DNA from: Rhodocyclaceae bacterium
GTDB taxonomy: Bacteria > Pseudomonadota > Gammaproteobacteria > Burkholderiales > Rhodocyclaceae
Assembly: GCA_016721505.1 (NCBI GenBank)
Contig: JADKHX010000003.1
Coordinates: 434,001-498,000 of the forward strand
Direction of reading: 5' to 3'
DNA length: 64,000 nt
The notes beneath the pieces are model-generated. The model saw nothing but the letters and a program-made list of their open reading frames with translations. It was not told where the DNA came from and did not search any database. This document shows, piece by piece, positions 44,925 to 53,774 of this stretch (positions within the stretch are counted from its first letter, which is position 1; the number at the start of each line of letters is the position of its first letter). Made by a program: the position numbers and the translations under genes.

Positions 44925-45809
44925 CTAGCGATAGCGATTAATCGCGTCACGCGTTTCCAGCGCGACTTTGCGTGCCGCTTCGGCAAAATCTTCGCCCTTG
45001 CCGGCATACAAAATCGCGCGGGATGAGTTAATCATCAGGCCACTTCCGCTCTCTGTTTTGCCTGCTTTTACCGTTGCTTCAATATCGCCACCTTGCGCGC
45101 CGATACCGGGCACCAGCAGCGGCATGTTGCCGACAATCTCCCGTACACTGCGAAGTTCGGCGGGGAAGGTTGCACCGACCACGAGCGCGCATTGACCATC
45201 GGTATCCCACTGCGAAACGAGGCGAGCGACATGTTCAAACAACGGCGTGTGAGGTGACGCGGTGACACTTGACGGCGTGTTGGCGCTCGGCGAAGCCGAC
45301 ATCCCGCCATGCAGAGCCCCAGCACCAACTGGCAAAAACTGCAATTCACTACCACCCGGATTCGATGTGCGGCAAAGCAAAATCACGCCCTTGTCCTTGT
45401 AAGCCAACCAAGGCTCCACTGAATCGCGTCCCATGTAGGGATTCACCGTCACCGCGTCAGCTTGGTAGCGTTCAAATGCTTCAATCGCATACTGTTCCGC
45501 CGTGCTGCCAATGTCACCGCGCTTGGCATCGAGGATCACGGGAATGCCTGGATGCTTGGCATGAATATGGGCGATCAAGGCTTCAAGTTGGTCCTCGGCA
45601 CGACGTGCCGCGAAGTAGGCGATTTGCGGTTTGAGAGCGCAGACCAAATCGGCAGTGGCATCCACAATCGCTCGACAAAATTCAAAAATCGCGTCGGGTT
45701 TGTCACGCAAATGAAGCGGGAATTTCGCCGGGTCGGGATCGAGACCGACGCAGAGCAGGGAGTCGTTTTCTTTCCAACTAGCGGCAAGCGATGAAATGAA
45801 GTTTTTCAT
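44925..45809 (-). CDS. pyrF: Orotidine 5'-phosphate decarboxylase with in-frame repeat insert
   Basis: Last step of UMP synthesis. 294 residues from the ATG at 45807-45809 (AGGATAAAA upstream, MKNFISSLAASWKEND), typical of the longer, type 2 PyrF. Catalytic loop DAKRGDIGSTA at about residues 94-104; CRTSNPGGSELQF and the C-terminal PGIGAQGGD phosphate loop are intact. Residues about 160-188 (PVGAGALHGGMSASPSANTP and following) are extra relative to PyrF relatives, in which LQFL is soon followed by PLYEHV. They are encoded by a repeat copy of about 95 bp that is in frame. PyrF is essential for pyrimidine synthesis, so the insert must be tolerated. Confidence 0.95.
   Translation of the reverse strand: MKNFISSLAASWKENDSLLCVGLDPDPAKFPLHLRDKPDAIFEFCRAIVDATADLVCALKPQIAYFAARRAEDQLEALIAHIHAKHPGIPVILDAKRGDIGSTAEQYAIEAFERYQADAVTVNPYMGRDSVEPWLAYKDKGVILLCRTSNPGGSELQFLPVGAGALHGGMSASPSANTPSSVTASPHTPLFEHVARLVSQWDTDGQCALVVGATFPAELRSVREIVGNMPLLVPGIGAQGGDIEATVKAGKTESGSGLMINSSRAILYAGKGEDFAEAARKVALETRDAINRYR
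45237..45333 (-). repeat. About 95-bp repeat copy 10 (in frame in pyrF) with duplicated right module
   Basis: Read on the minus strand: left module CCAGTTGGTGCTGG, a spacer with the hairpin TCGGCTTCGCCGA, a right-module unit CAACACGCCGTC, and after about 25 bp a second right-module unit CACACGCCGTTG. It shows the modular nature of the family. Confidence 0.85.
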
Positions 45810-45816
45810 TTTTATC

Positions 45817-46014
45817 CTAAACAATCGTCAGCCCACGGCGTAAACGTTCATGCCGTTCGCGTATTTGCGGCGTCTGTGCCAACCAAGTAAATTCGCGCGC
45901 GGCTTCAACCCATCTTAGTCGTTCCGACAAGCTCAATTTGGCGAACTCAGACAGTTGCTCATCACTAACGTAGTAGCTGAAGCCGCCACCTGGTGTCGTT
46001 TGTTTATCGATCAC
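45817..46014 (-). CDS. Small hypothetical protein paired with nucleotidyltransferase
   Basis: 66 residues from the GTG at 46012-46014 (the codon overlaps the end of the upstream nucleotidyltransferase gene). Charged, helical (SEFAKLSLSERLRWVEAAREF). No family name that I recognise; small proteins like this often sit next to DUF6036/AbiEii-like nucleotidyltransferases. An antitoxin or cofactor role is only a guess. Confidence 0.6.
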   Translation of the reverse strand: MIDKQTTPGGGFSYYVSDEQLSEFAKLSLSERLRWVEAAREFTWLAQTPQIRERHERLRRGLTIV

Positions 46015-46492
46015 GCAATCGCTCCAAGTGTTCAATATCGCTCTGATCCTGCGCGCGCCCGGTCGCAGTCTTGAGCTGAATCATATCTTCGATCGAGGCC
46101 AACTGCACCACGGTGTTTCCTATCTGTGTGGCGATCGCGCGGGAAAACGCGACAGCGATGTCAATTTGTGGTGCTACTAAAACGTCAACCATGGTCGGTG
46201 GTCTCGCTACCGTGTTTTGCAAGCCGAAGGCAATCATGTGTTTGCGTTCGAACCAGTCGCGACGTTTGTTTGGGTCTTTAAGGTCACTAAGCGCAACTGG
46301 TGCAACCGGCGATAGATTCATCGCTCGCGCGCATTCAATAAACATGTCGAGGTTAGCGTCATCCATGGCCAGCACGATATCCACATCCATTGTCATGCGT
46401 GGGACACCGTGCAGATTCATCGCAAGGCCGCCGACGAGGATATAGCGGACTTTGTAGTCGTGTAACGCAGCGAATAAGTCTATGTACAGCAT
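46004..46492 (-). CDS. Nucleotidyltransferase-fold protein (DUF6036/AbiEii-like)
   Basis: 162 residues with the minimal nucleotidyltransferase motif: GGLAMNLHGVPRMTMDVDIVL (GG, then D-x-D at Asp35/Asp37), and a later segment LASIEDMIQLKTATGRAQD typical of the family. May be a toxin-like NTase acting on tRNA or NTPs, or a resident domesticated module. Overlaps the small downstream gene. It starts 3 bp after the glnS stop and could be co-transcribed with glnS. Confidence 0.85.
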   Translation of the reverse strand: MLYIDLFAALHDYKVRYILVGGLAMNLHGVPRMTMDVDIVLAMDDANLDMFIECARAMNLSPVAPVALSDLKDPNKRRDWFERKHMIAFGLQNTVARPPTMVDVLVAPQIDIAVAFSRAIATQIGNTVVQLASIEDMIQLKTATGRAQDQSDIEHLERLRDR

Positions 46493-46495
46493 GGC

Positions 46496-48310
46496 CTATT
46501 TTGCGGCCTTCGCCCATGCATCTTTTAAAGTGACCGCACGATTAAACACCGGCGCACCTGATTTCGAGTCGACACGGTCGGCGACGAAATAGCCGTGGCG
46601 CTCGAACTGAAAATGGTCTTCCGCTTGAGCTTGCATCAGCGACGGTTCGACATAGGCGGTGATCTTGGTCAGCGATGCCGGGTTGAGCTCTTCGATGTAA
46701 TCCTTGCCACCATCGCCTGGCGCTTCAACGCTGAATAGTCTGTCGTAGAGGCGCACTTCGACCGATTGCGCGTGGGCGGCGCTGAGCCAATGAATGTTGC
46801 CCTTGACTTTGTAATTGGCGGACCCCGATGTACCGGATTTTGAATCGGCAAAATAATTGCAATGCACGGCGGTGATTTCGCCTGCTGCGTTTTTATCGCA
46901 GCCGGTGCATTCGATGACGAAACCATAACGTAAGCGCACGCGATTGCCGGGGAACAAGCGGAAGTAGCCTTTGGGTGGCGCTTCGACAAAATCATCGCGC
47001 TCTATCCACAGTTCCTTGGAAAACGGCACCACGCGAACACCCAATTCGGGTTGCTGTGGATGGTTCGGTGGCTGGGTTTCTTCCGTCTGTCCATCGGGAT
47101 AATTGTCGATGATAAGTTTGATCGGATCGAGCACCGCGATGCGGCGTTGCGCGGTTTCGTTCAAGTCGTCGCGCATGCATTCTTCGAGCACGCTGATGTC
47201 AATCAGCTGATGATTTTTGGCGACGCCGATCATCTCCATAAAGCGCCTAAAACCCGCCGCTGTATAGCCGCGCCGACGTGCACCGACAAGGGTTGGCATG
47301 CGTGGATCGTCCCAACCGCTGACGTGCTTTTCTTCGACCAGCTGTATCAATTTGCGCTTCGACAAGACCATGTAAGTCAAGTTGAGCCGTGCGAATTCGA
47401 TTTGTTGCGGCGGCGGCGTGTTGATGCAGCCGAGTGCCGCCAAATGCCCGAGCAGCCAATCGTAAAACGGACGCTGATCTTCAAATTCCAAAGTGCAAAT
47501 CGAGTGGGTGATGTTTTCCAGCGCATCTTCAATCGGATGAGCGTAGGTGTACATCGGGTAGATGCACCAGTCGTTGCCAGTGGCGTGGTGCGTGGCGTGA
47601 CGGATGCGATATATCGCCGGATCGCGCAGATTGATGTTGCCGGAATTCATGTCGATTTTGGCGCGCAAAATGTGCGCGCCGTCGGGGAATTCGCCCGCTT
47701 TCATGCGCTGGAACAAATCCAAATTCTCAGCAATTGTGCGTGTACGAAATGGTGAATCGACACCGCCATGAGTGAGCGTGCCACGGTTGGCGCGCATCTC
47801 GTCCGGCGTTTGCGAGTCGACATAAGCCAAGTCGTTTTCTATCAGCTTGACGGCGAAGTCATACATCCACTGAAAATAACTGGAGGCGAAATACTCGTTC
47901 TTTTCAGCGCCAAATTTCCACTCAAAGCCCAGCCAATGCACTGCGTCGATAATCGAATCGACATATTCCTGTTCTTCTTTTTCCGGGTTGGTGTCGTCGA
48001 ATCGCAAATGGCAGGCGCCGGCGTAATCGCTGGCCAAACCGAAATTCAGGCAGATGGATTTGGCGTGACCAAAATGCAAATACCCATTCGGTTCGGGCGG
48101 GAAGCGGGTGCGGATTTTGGCGGGGTCGTTACCTACTAACGGCGTGTTGCCAGCACCAACTGGAGAATGTGCATTTGGCCCAGGCTCGCCGGACCATTTT
48201 CGTTCGGCAAATTTACCGGATAGAAGATCTGCTTCAATCAAGTGCCGGATAAAGTGCGAAATTCTTGTCGATGCGACGGCGTCGGGAGTGTTCAATTCGG
48301 GCGTGCTCAT
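46496..48310 (-). CDS. glnS: Glutaminyl-tRNA synthetase with in-frame repeat in the N-terminal region
   Basis: Charges tRNA-Gln. 604 residues; other GlnS are near 555-580. Class I signatures: HIGH-type HFGH (79-82) in PPEPNGYLHFGHAKSICLNF and KMSKS-type VLSKRKL. Between the N-terminal helix (HFIRHLIEADLLSGKF) and TRFPPEPNG a stretch of about 30 residues is unusually long; residues 49-59 (SPVGAGNTPLV) are repeat-encoded. It lies just before the Rossmann fold, so must form a loop. Probably essential. Confidence 0.97.
   Translation of the reverse strand: MSTPELNTPDAVASTRISHFIRHLIEADLLSGKFAERKWSGEPGPNAHSPVGAGNTPLVGNDPAKIRTRFPPEPNGYLHFGHAKSICLNFGLASDYAGACHLRFDDTNPEKEEQEYVDSIIDAVHWLGFEWKFGAEKNEYFASSYFQWMYDFAVKLIENDLAYVDSQTPDEMRANRGTLTHGGVDSPFRTRTIAENLDLFQRMKAGEFPDGAHILRAKIDMNSGNINLRDPAIYRIRHATHHATGNDWCIYPMYTYAHPIEDALENITHSICTLEFEDQRPFYDWLLGHLAALGCINTPPPQQIEFARLNLTYMVLSKRKLIQLVEEKHVSGWDDPRMPTLVGARRRGYTAAGFRRFMEMIGVAKNHQLIDISVLEECMRDDLNETAQRRIAVLDPIKLIIDNYPDGQTEETQPPNHPQQPELGVRVVPFSKELWIERDDFVEAPPKGYFRLFPGNRVRLRYGFVIECTGCDKNAAGEITAVHCNYFADSKSGTSGSANYKVKGNIHWLSAAHAQSVEVRLYDRLFSVEAPGDGGKDYIEELNPASLTKITAYVEPSLMQAQAEDHFQFERHGYFVADRVDSKSGAPVFNRAVTLKDAWAKAAK
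48137..48164 (-). repeat. Short dispersed repeat, copy 11 (in frame in glnS)
   Basis: TAACGGCGTGTTGCC then AGCACCAACTGGA; on the coding strand SPVGAGNTPLV. No stop codon is introduced. Confidence 0.93.
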
Positions 48311-48389
48311 GATGATTTTGTGTGCAACGAAACCACAATTCTACCGGCGCGCAGTGTCTGCGCCTGTGCCAACAGGCATAATTCAAGCC

Positions 48390-48884
48390 ATGCAATTTGA
48401 ACATTTAGTCGCCGTCAATGATGCCAATGTCCCGCACGCCGAATTCCTGACGCGAGCACAGCTCTGGGCTGGCTTGATGTATCGGGTCGATGATGCGCGA
48501 CCATTTTTACCCGGCCTCGATGGCTGCCAGATTTTGTCGCGCCGTGATTCAGTGGTAGAGCGGCGGCTAAATTTCGGCGCGGTAACTATCGATGATCGCG
48601 CCAGTTTTGCGATCAACCACTGGGTACGTTTCGAGACTGCCACCACGCCCACCCATGGTGGTGGTTTGCTGACCATACGCATAGAAGAGCGGGAACCCAT
48701 GTGCCTGTTCTTGCGCTTTACTTACAACACCATGTTCGCTCGCGGTGCCGAAGCCGAGGACGCGCCCTACGCTGAGTTCCTGCGGCAGGCGTACATGGCT
48801 GCCGATATCGATACCGTCCGTGTCATTCGCACGCTGGTCACCACCGGTGTGATTGACCCCGCTGCTAGTGAGGTGCATCAATGA
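48390..48884 (+). CDS. SRPBCC-family protein (DUF1857/AtaL-like)
   Basis: 164 residues from the ATG at 48390; longer upstream frames overlap glnS and are ignored. Resembles the START/SRPBCC-fold group DUF1857 (FEHLVAVNDANVPHAEFLTRAQLW and FLRFTYNT). A ligand-binding pocket protein of unknown substrate. It overlaps crcB by 4 bp, so the two are translated together. Confidence 0.82.
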   Translation: MQFEHLVAVNDANVPHAEFLTRAQLWAGLMYRVDDARPFLPGLDGCQILSRRDSVVERRLNFGAVTIDDRASFAINHWVRFETATTPTHGGGLLTIRIEEREPMCLFLRFTYNTMFARGAEAEDAPYAEFLRQAYMAADIDTVRVIRTLVTTGVIDPAASEVHQ

Positions 48885-49264
48885 ATGCAATGTCCTTTGT
48901 CGCGGTGGGCGCCGGTGCCGCGCTCGGTGCTTGGCTACGCTGGGGCTTCGGTCTGTGGCTCAATCCGCTCGCTGGTCTGATGCCGCTGGGCACTTTGGCG
49001 GCCAATCTGCTCGGTGGCTATTTGATCGGCGTGGCGGTCGCCGTGTTCCACACGCAAGTCGAAGTCTCGCCCGAAATGCGCTTGTTCATCATTACCGGTT
49101 TTCTTGGCGGACTGACCACGTTTTCCAGCTTCTCAGCGGAAGTCGTGGCGCTGATACAACGGGAGGAATACGGCTGGGCAGTCGGCACCGTTTCGCTGCA
49201 TTTGTTTGGTTCACTGTTGATGACGGTGCTGGGTATCTTAAGTATTCAAAAGTTAACCCAATGA
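48881..49264 (+). CDS. crcB: Fluoride-specific ion channel CrcB/Fluc
   Basis: Exports toxic fluoride through a dimeric channel. 127 residues, four membrane helices. Signature GGLTTFSSFSAEV (the TxFSS phenylalanine box), NLLGGYLIG, and an N-terminal GAGAALGAWLRW. No fluoride riboswitch can be placed here, as the gene is embedded in an operon. Overlaps hrpA by 4 bp. Confidence 0.96.
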   Translation: MNAMSFVAVGAGAALGAWLRWGFGLWLNPLAGLMPLGTLAANLLGGYLIGVAVAVFHTQVEVSPEMRLFIITGFLGGLTTFSSFSAEVVALIQREEYGWAVGTVSLHLFGSLLMTVLGILSIQKLTQ

Positions 49265-52164
49265 AGTTTGATCCCGTTGCGCGTCGTGCCGCGCGACCAC
49301 TGTTGACCTACGACGAGACGCTACCAATCAATCTGCGCCGCGACGAAATCGCCAAGGCGATTGATGACCATCAAGTCGTCGTTATTTGTGGTGAAACCGG
49401 TTCGGGCAAGACCACGCAATTACCCAAAATTTGTTTGGAACTTGGTCGTGGTTTGCATGGACTCATCGGCCACACGCAACCGCGCCGCATTGCAGCGCGT
49501 GCCACTGCAACCCGCATCGCGCAGGAATTGAAATCCGAACTCGGTCGCCATGTTGGCTTCAAAATTCGCTTCACCGATCGTGTCTCGAACGAGACTTATA
49601 TCAAGCTGATGACTGATGGCATTTTGCTGGCCGAAACACAGACCGACCCTCGGCTATCGCAATACGACACGATATTGATTGACGAGGCGCACGAGCGCAG
49701 TTTGAACATTGATTTTTTGCTCGGCTACCTGAAACAACTGCTGCCCAAGCGGCGCGATTTGAAAGTCATCGTTACTTCAGCCACGCTGGATGCCGAGCGA
49801 TTTTCCAAACACTTTAACGACGCGCCGGTGATTGAAGTATCCGGGCGTCTGTATCCGATACAAACCCGCTATCGGCCTTGGCAAGAACAAAAAGACACCG
49901 ATCTGAATGACGCGATAGTCGACGCGGTCGGCGAAGCGCATCGCGAAGGCGCGGGCGATGTGTTGGTGTTTCTGCCTGGTGAGCGCGAGATACGTGAAGC
50001 GGCCGATGCGCTGCGCAAACATGCGTTTGGCAAAAACGCGAGCGGGCTGGAAGTGCTCTCATTGTTCGCCCGCCAATCCGCCGCAGAACAAGCCCGCGTG
50101 TTCAGTGGCCATCAAGGCCGGCGGGTGGTGCTGGCGACCAATGTGGCGGAGACCTCGCTGACTGTGCCCGGCATCCGTTATGTGGTCGACTCCGGCCTGG
50201 CGCGGGTCAAGCGTTATTCGCACCGCAACAAGATCGAACAATTGCAAGTTGAACCGATCTCCCGTGCCGCCGCTAGTCAGCGCGCCGGGCGTTGCGGACG
50301 TGTCTCCGCCGGCGTGTGTTTCCGCCTGTACGACGAAGACGACTTCAATAAACGCGATGCCTACACCGAGCCGGAAATACTGCGTTCCAGCTTGGCCGGG
50401 GTGATCTTGCGGATGAAGTCACTGCATCTAGGCGATGTCGAAGACTTTCCCTTCCTCGAAGCACCACCGCCTCGGATGATCAGCGACGGATATCAGTTGC
50501 TGGCTGAACTCGGGGCAATTGACGAAACCAGCAAAGCACTAACCAAAGTCGGCGTTGAGTTGGCCAAGCTACCTCTCGATCCGAAAATCGGCCGCATGAT
50601 TTTGGCGGCGCGCGAGCATTCCTGTCTGAAGGAAATGCTGATCATCGCCGCCGCCTTGTCGGTGCAGGACCCGCGTGACCGCCCGCAGGAGCAGGCCGGT
50701 TCGGCCGATCAAGCGCATGCCAAATGGAAAGATGAAAAGTCCGAGTTTCTGTTTTATCTCAAGCTGTGGCACGCCACCGAGGAAATCTGGAAACACGAGT
50801 CGAGCAACAAACAACGGCAATGGTGTCGGACCAACTTCCTGTCGTGGATGCGCGTGCGTGAATGGCGCGATGTCCACGCGCAATTGCATGTGCTGTGCAC
50901 CGAGCATGGCTGGAAAGGAAATTCGATTGCGGGAAGCTACGAGGCGATCCACAAAGCCTTGCTCACCGGCTTGCTCGGCCATATCGGCTTGAAGGCGGAA
51001 GAGGAGGGCCACTATCTCGGTGCGCGCGGGATAAAGTTTTACATTCACCCCGGTTCGACCTTGGTAAAGAAGGCCGGGCGGTGGATGGTGGCGGCCGAGC
51101 TGATGGAAACCTCGCGCTTGTTTGCCCGTTGCGTGGCCAAGATCGAACCGGAATGGCTGGAACAGGTGGGCGAGCATCTGCTACGTAGGCACATCTATGA
51201 GCCACATTGGGAGAAGGGGCCGGGGCAAGTCGTAGCGTGGGAGCGGGTAACCCTGCATGGCCTGATGATTCACGCCAAACGGCGCATTCACTATGGCCCG
51301 ACCGACCCGAAACTATCGCGCGAGATTCTGATTCGTTCCGCACTGGTCGAAGGGGAAGTCGGCGAAGACTGGGTCAAGAAGTGGCGTTTCTTTCAGCACA
51401 ACGCCAAGCTGATGAAAGAGATCGAGGTGCTGGAACACAAGTCACGTCGCCCGGACGTAATGGTTGACGATGAGTTGATTCACGCCTTTTACGACGACAA
51501 GATTCCCGACGGCATCATTACGCTGGCCGCTTTTGACAAATGGCGGCGAGAGGCGGAAGTTGAAAATCCAAAGCTGTTGTGTCTCGAAAAAGATCAGTTG
51601 ATGCGTCACGAGGCGGCGGGCATTACCACCGATGCCTTCCCGCCGTTCTTCCTCCATCGCGGTCAGCCGTTCAAGCTGAGTTATCACCATGATCCCAGCG
51701 CCGCTGATGATGGCGTGACAATGACGCTGCCATTGATGGCGCTCAATCAGATTCCGGTAAATCGCTGCGAATGGCTCGTGCCTGGGTTGCTCAAAGAGAA
51801 AGTGTTGGCATTGATCAAAACGCTACCGCAGCGATACCGTCACCGCCTGCAGCCGCTGGATGGATTCGTCAGTGATTTTTGCGATGGCGACAATGACGTT
51901 GACGAATCGCTGACTCGTGCGGTGATTCGTGCGGTCGAAGAAAAATTGGCGATGAAGTTACCGCTCGATGCATTTCGTCCTGGTGAGTTGCGCCCGCATC
52001 TGGCGATGAATTTCCGGCTCACCGATACCCACGGCGGCACACTGGCGTTTTCGCGCAACTTGTCAGAATTGCGCGCGCAGTTTCGGGATCGGGTTGAGCA
52101 GGCTTATGCCGAAGCCACTACGGATTCTCCTACCGCGTCAGTTGAGTGGGTGCAGTGGCTTTGA
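49261..52164 (+). CDS. hrpA: ATP-dependent RNA helicase HrpA, truncated by in-frame TGA
   Basis: DEAH-box RNA helicase implicated in rescuing stalled ribosomes and RNA processing. From the ATG at 49261 (overlapping crcB), 967 residues: Walker A GETGSGKTTQLP (about 46-57), IDEAHERSLN, SATLDAERF, QRAGRCGR, then HA2/OB and the start of DUF3418. A TGA at 52162-52164 ends this frame, but the same frame continues to 53061 and encodes the rest of DUF3418, so the gene reads as one 1266-codon HrpA (E. coli about 1300) interrupted by a stop. Whether a functional 967-residue helicase, readthrough or a sequencing error explains this is open. Confidence 0.88.
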   Translation: MKFDPVARRAARPLLTYDETLPINLRRDEIAKAIDDHQVVVICGETGSGKTTQLPKICLELGRGLHGLIGHTQPRRIAARATATRIAQELKSELGRHVGFKIRFTDRVSNETYIKLMTDGILLAETQTDPRLSQYDTILIDEAHERSLNIDFLLGYLKQLLPKRRDLKVIVTSATLDAERFSKHFNDAPVIEVSGRLYPIQTRYRPWQEQKDTDLNDAIVDAVGEAHREGAGDVLVFLPGEREIREAADALRKHAFGKNASGLEVLSLFARQSAAEQARVFSGHQGRRVVLATNVAETSLTVPGIRYVVDSGLARVKRYSHRNKIEQLQVEPISRAAASQRAGRCGRVSAGVCFRLYDEDDFNKRDAYTEPEILRSSLAGVILRMKSLHLGDVEDFPFLEAPPPRMISDGYQLLAELGAIDETSKALTKVGVELAKLPLDPKIGRMILAAREHSCLKEMLIIAAALSVQDPRDRPQEQAGSADQAHAKWKDEKSEFLFYLKLWHATEEIWKHESSNKQRQWCRTNFLSWMRVREWRDVHAQLHVLCTEHGWKGNSIAGSYEAIHKALLTGLLGHIGLKAEEEGHYLGARGIKFYIHPGSTLVKKAGRWMVAAELMETSRLFARCVAKIEPEWLEQVGEHLLRRHIYEPHWEKGPGQVVAWERVTLHGLMIHAKRRIHYGPTDPKLSREILIRSALVEGEVGEDWVKKWRFFQHNAKLMKEIEVLEHKSRRPDVMVDDELIHAFYDDKIPDGIITLAAFDKWRREAEVENPKLLCLEKDQLMRHEAAGITTDAFPPFFLHRGQPFKLSYHHDPSAADDGVTMTLPLMALNQIPVNRCEWLVPGLLKEKVLALIKTLPQRYRHRLQPLDGFVSDFCDGDNDVDESLTRAVIRAVEEKLAMKLPLDAFRPGELRPHLAMNFRLTDTHGGTLAFSRNLSELRAQFRDRVEQAYAEATTDSPTASVEWVQWL

Positions 52165-52185
52165 GCCTGTTCGCCGGCGTCATCA
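52138..52185 (+). repeat. Possible degenerate long-repeat remnant at the hrpA stop
   Basis: TCAGTTGAGTGGGTGCAGTG then GCTTTGAGCC aligns with the start of the long repeat (CAGTTG-GTG, GTGCAGTG, GGCTT, AGCC) with gaps. The TGA that splits hrpA lies within it. Plausible but not proven by eye. Confidence 0.35.
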
Positions 52186-53061
52186 ACGGCGGCGACGAGT
52201 CACACGCGCTGGGGCTTCGGCGCGCTACCCGAACTAATGGAAATCAAAAGCGCGGGCGCGGCAGCGATGCTGGGTTTCCCGGCGCTAGTGGATGAAGGCA
52301 CATCGGTGCGCCTCGCCGTGTTTGACACCGAAGAAAAGGCCCAGCAAACGCATCGCAATGGCCTGATGCGTTTGTTTGCCTTGCAACTCTCGGCACAAGT
52401 AAACGCCATTGAAAAACTCCCCGGCATGCGTGATCTGGCCATGCAATTCATGAGCTTGGGCACCGAGAAAGAATTAAAGGCGCAACTGGTCAACCAAGCA
52501 CTGACGCGCACTTGTTTAGCGCTGCCGTTGCCAACCGATGAGGCGACGTTTAGTGCGCGAGTTGACGCTGCACGTGGGCGAATTTTGTTGGTCGCGCAAG
52601 AAATTCTGCGACTGGTCAGTGTCATCATCGTCGAGTATTCCGCGCTACAAAAAAAGCTAAACGGCATGCAGCGCGGATTCCCATTGTCCTGCGCCGACAT
52701 CGCCGCCCAAGTCGCTGCGCTGATGCAAAAATCATTCATCAGCGAAACACCCTTCGAGCGCCTGCAACATTACCCACGCTATTTGAAAGCCGCGCAATTG
52801 CGTTTGGAAAAAGCCCGCAGCGACGAGACGCGCGAAAAGCGCCTGCTCAGCGAATGGCAAAGTCTCGGCCGCCCGTGGGAGCGCGAACGTAATGCTTTGC
52901 GCCAAGCCGGGCAGACCGGATTGCTGGCCGATCCCTTCCTCGAAGAATTCCGTTGGCTGCTGGAAGAATTGCGCGTGGCATTATTCGCGCAGGAGCTCAA
53001 AACGCCGTCGCCAGTGTCGGTGAAACGTCTACAAAAAATGTGGGAAGGAAGGGTGCGTTGA
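52165..53061 (+). pseudogene. hrpA: HrpA C-terminal part (DUF3418) after the internal stop
   Basis: Directly after the TGA the same frame continues through TRWGFGALPELMEI and on to MWEGRVR, matching the DUF3418 end of HrpA. An ATG at 52237 exists but has no ribosome binding site, so separate translation is doubtful. About 15 residues around the stop do not look like HrpA. Confidence 0.75.
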
Positions 53062-53774
53062 TGATGACAGTTTTTGCCGCAGCCACGCAAGCCGCACGCG
53101 AATTGATGCGTCCTGGGATGTGGTGGCACGTGTTGTGGCCACCAATCGGATCGCTAATTTTCTGGGCCTTCGCGGGCTACCTCCTTTGGCCATACGGCAT
53201 ACAGCTGATGGGCTATCTGCTGCCGGTATTACCTTGGTCTGGTTGGGAGTGGATTGCGCAATGGGCGGCGGTGTTTTTATTGATTGCCGTTTTCGCCATG
53301 CTGACTTATCTGACGACCATACTGCTTGTCGCAGTGGTGGCGTTACCAATGATGGTGAACACTGTCGCGGTGCGCGATTATCCCGATTTAGTTCGGCATG
53401 GTGAAAACGTGTTTTGGGGAAGCTTGCGCAATACGCTGGTGGCTGGCGGGATTTTCCTCGTTGGTGGTTTGTTATCGCTGCCGTTGCTGGTGATTCCCGG
53501 CGTAATTTTGGTGTTGCCGTTTCTGTGGACGATGTGGCTGAACCAGCGCACCTTTCGTTTTGATGCGCTTGCCGAACATGCGACAGCGGCAGAACTGCAA
53601 CAACTGATTAGTACGCGGCGTCCGAGCTTCTATGTGGCCGGCGCCACCGGTGCAGCTATTGCTTACGTGCCTGTCGTGCAACTTGTTGCGCCGGTATTTA
53701 CCGCACTAATTTTCGTTCATCTTGGCCTGGCTGCACTGCGTCGCTTGCGCCAACAACAAGGAGTGCAGCTATGA
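53061..53774 (+). CDS. EI24 domain membrane protein
   Basis: 237 residues from the ATG at 53061, overlapping the hrpA stop by one base (TGATG) with GGAAGGG upstream. At least five hydrophobic segments; family PF07264 (EI24, which includes the sulfate permease CysZ). Segments such as VALPMMVNTVAVRDYPDL and PGVILVLPFLWTMWLNQRTF are conserved in this group. Transport of a small anion is possible; no substrate can be given. The next gene overlaps by 4 bp. Confidence 0.85.
   Translation: MMTVFAAATQAARELMRPGMWWHVLWPPIGSLIFWAFAGYLLWPYGIQLMGYLLPVLPWSGWEWIAQWAAVFLLIAVFAMLTYLTTILLVAVVALPMMVNTVAVRDYPDLVRHGENVFWGSLRNTLVAGGIFLVGGLLSLPLLVIPGVILVLPFLWTMWLNQRTFRFDALAEHATAAELQQLISTRRPSFYVAGATGAAIAYVPVVQLVAPVFTALIFVHLGLAALRRLRQQQGVQL

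Noticed and set aside
48108..48389. Longer N-terminus for the SRPBCC protein
   Set aside because: It would be antisense to glnS and cross its repeat copy; the ATG at 48390 matches the family.
48840..48881. Fluoride riboswitch for crcB
   Set aside because: The gene starts inside the preceding coding region, leaving no leader.
52090..52240. A frameshift in hrpA
   Set aside because: Both parts are in the same frame (both starts are congruent modulo 3); the break is a single TGA codon.
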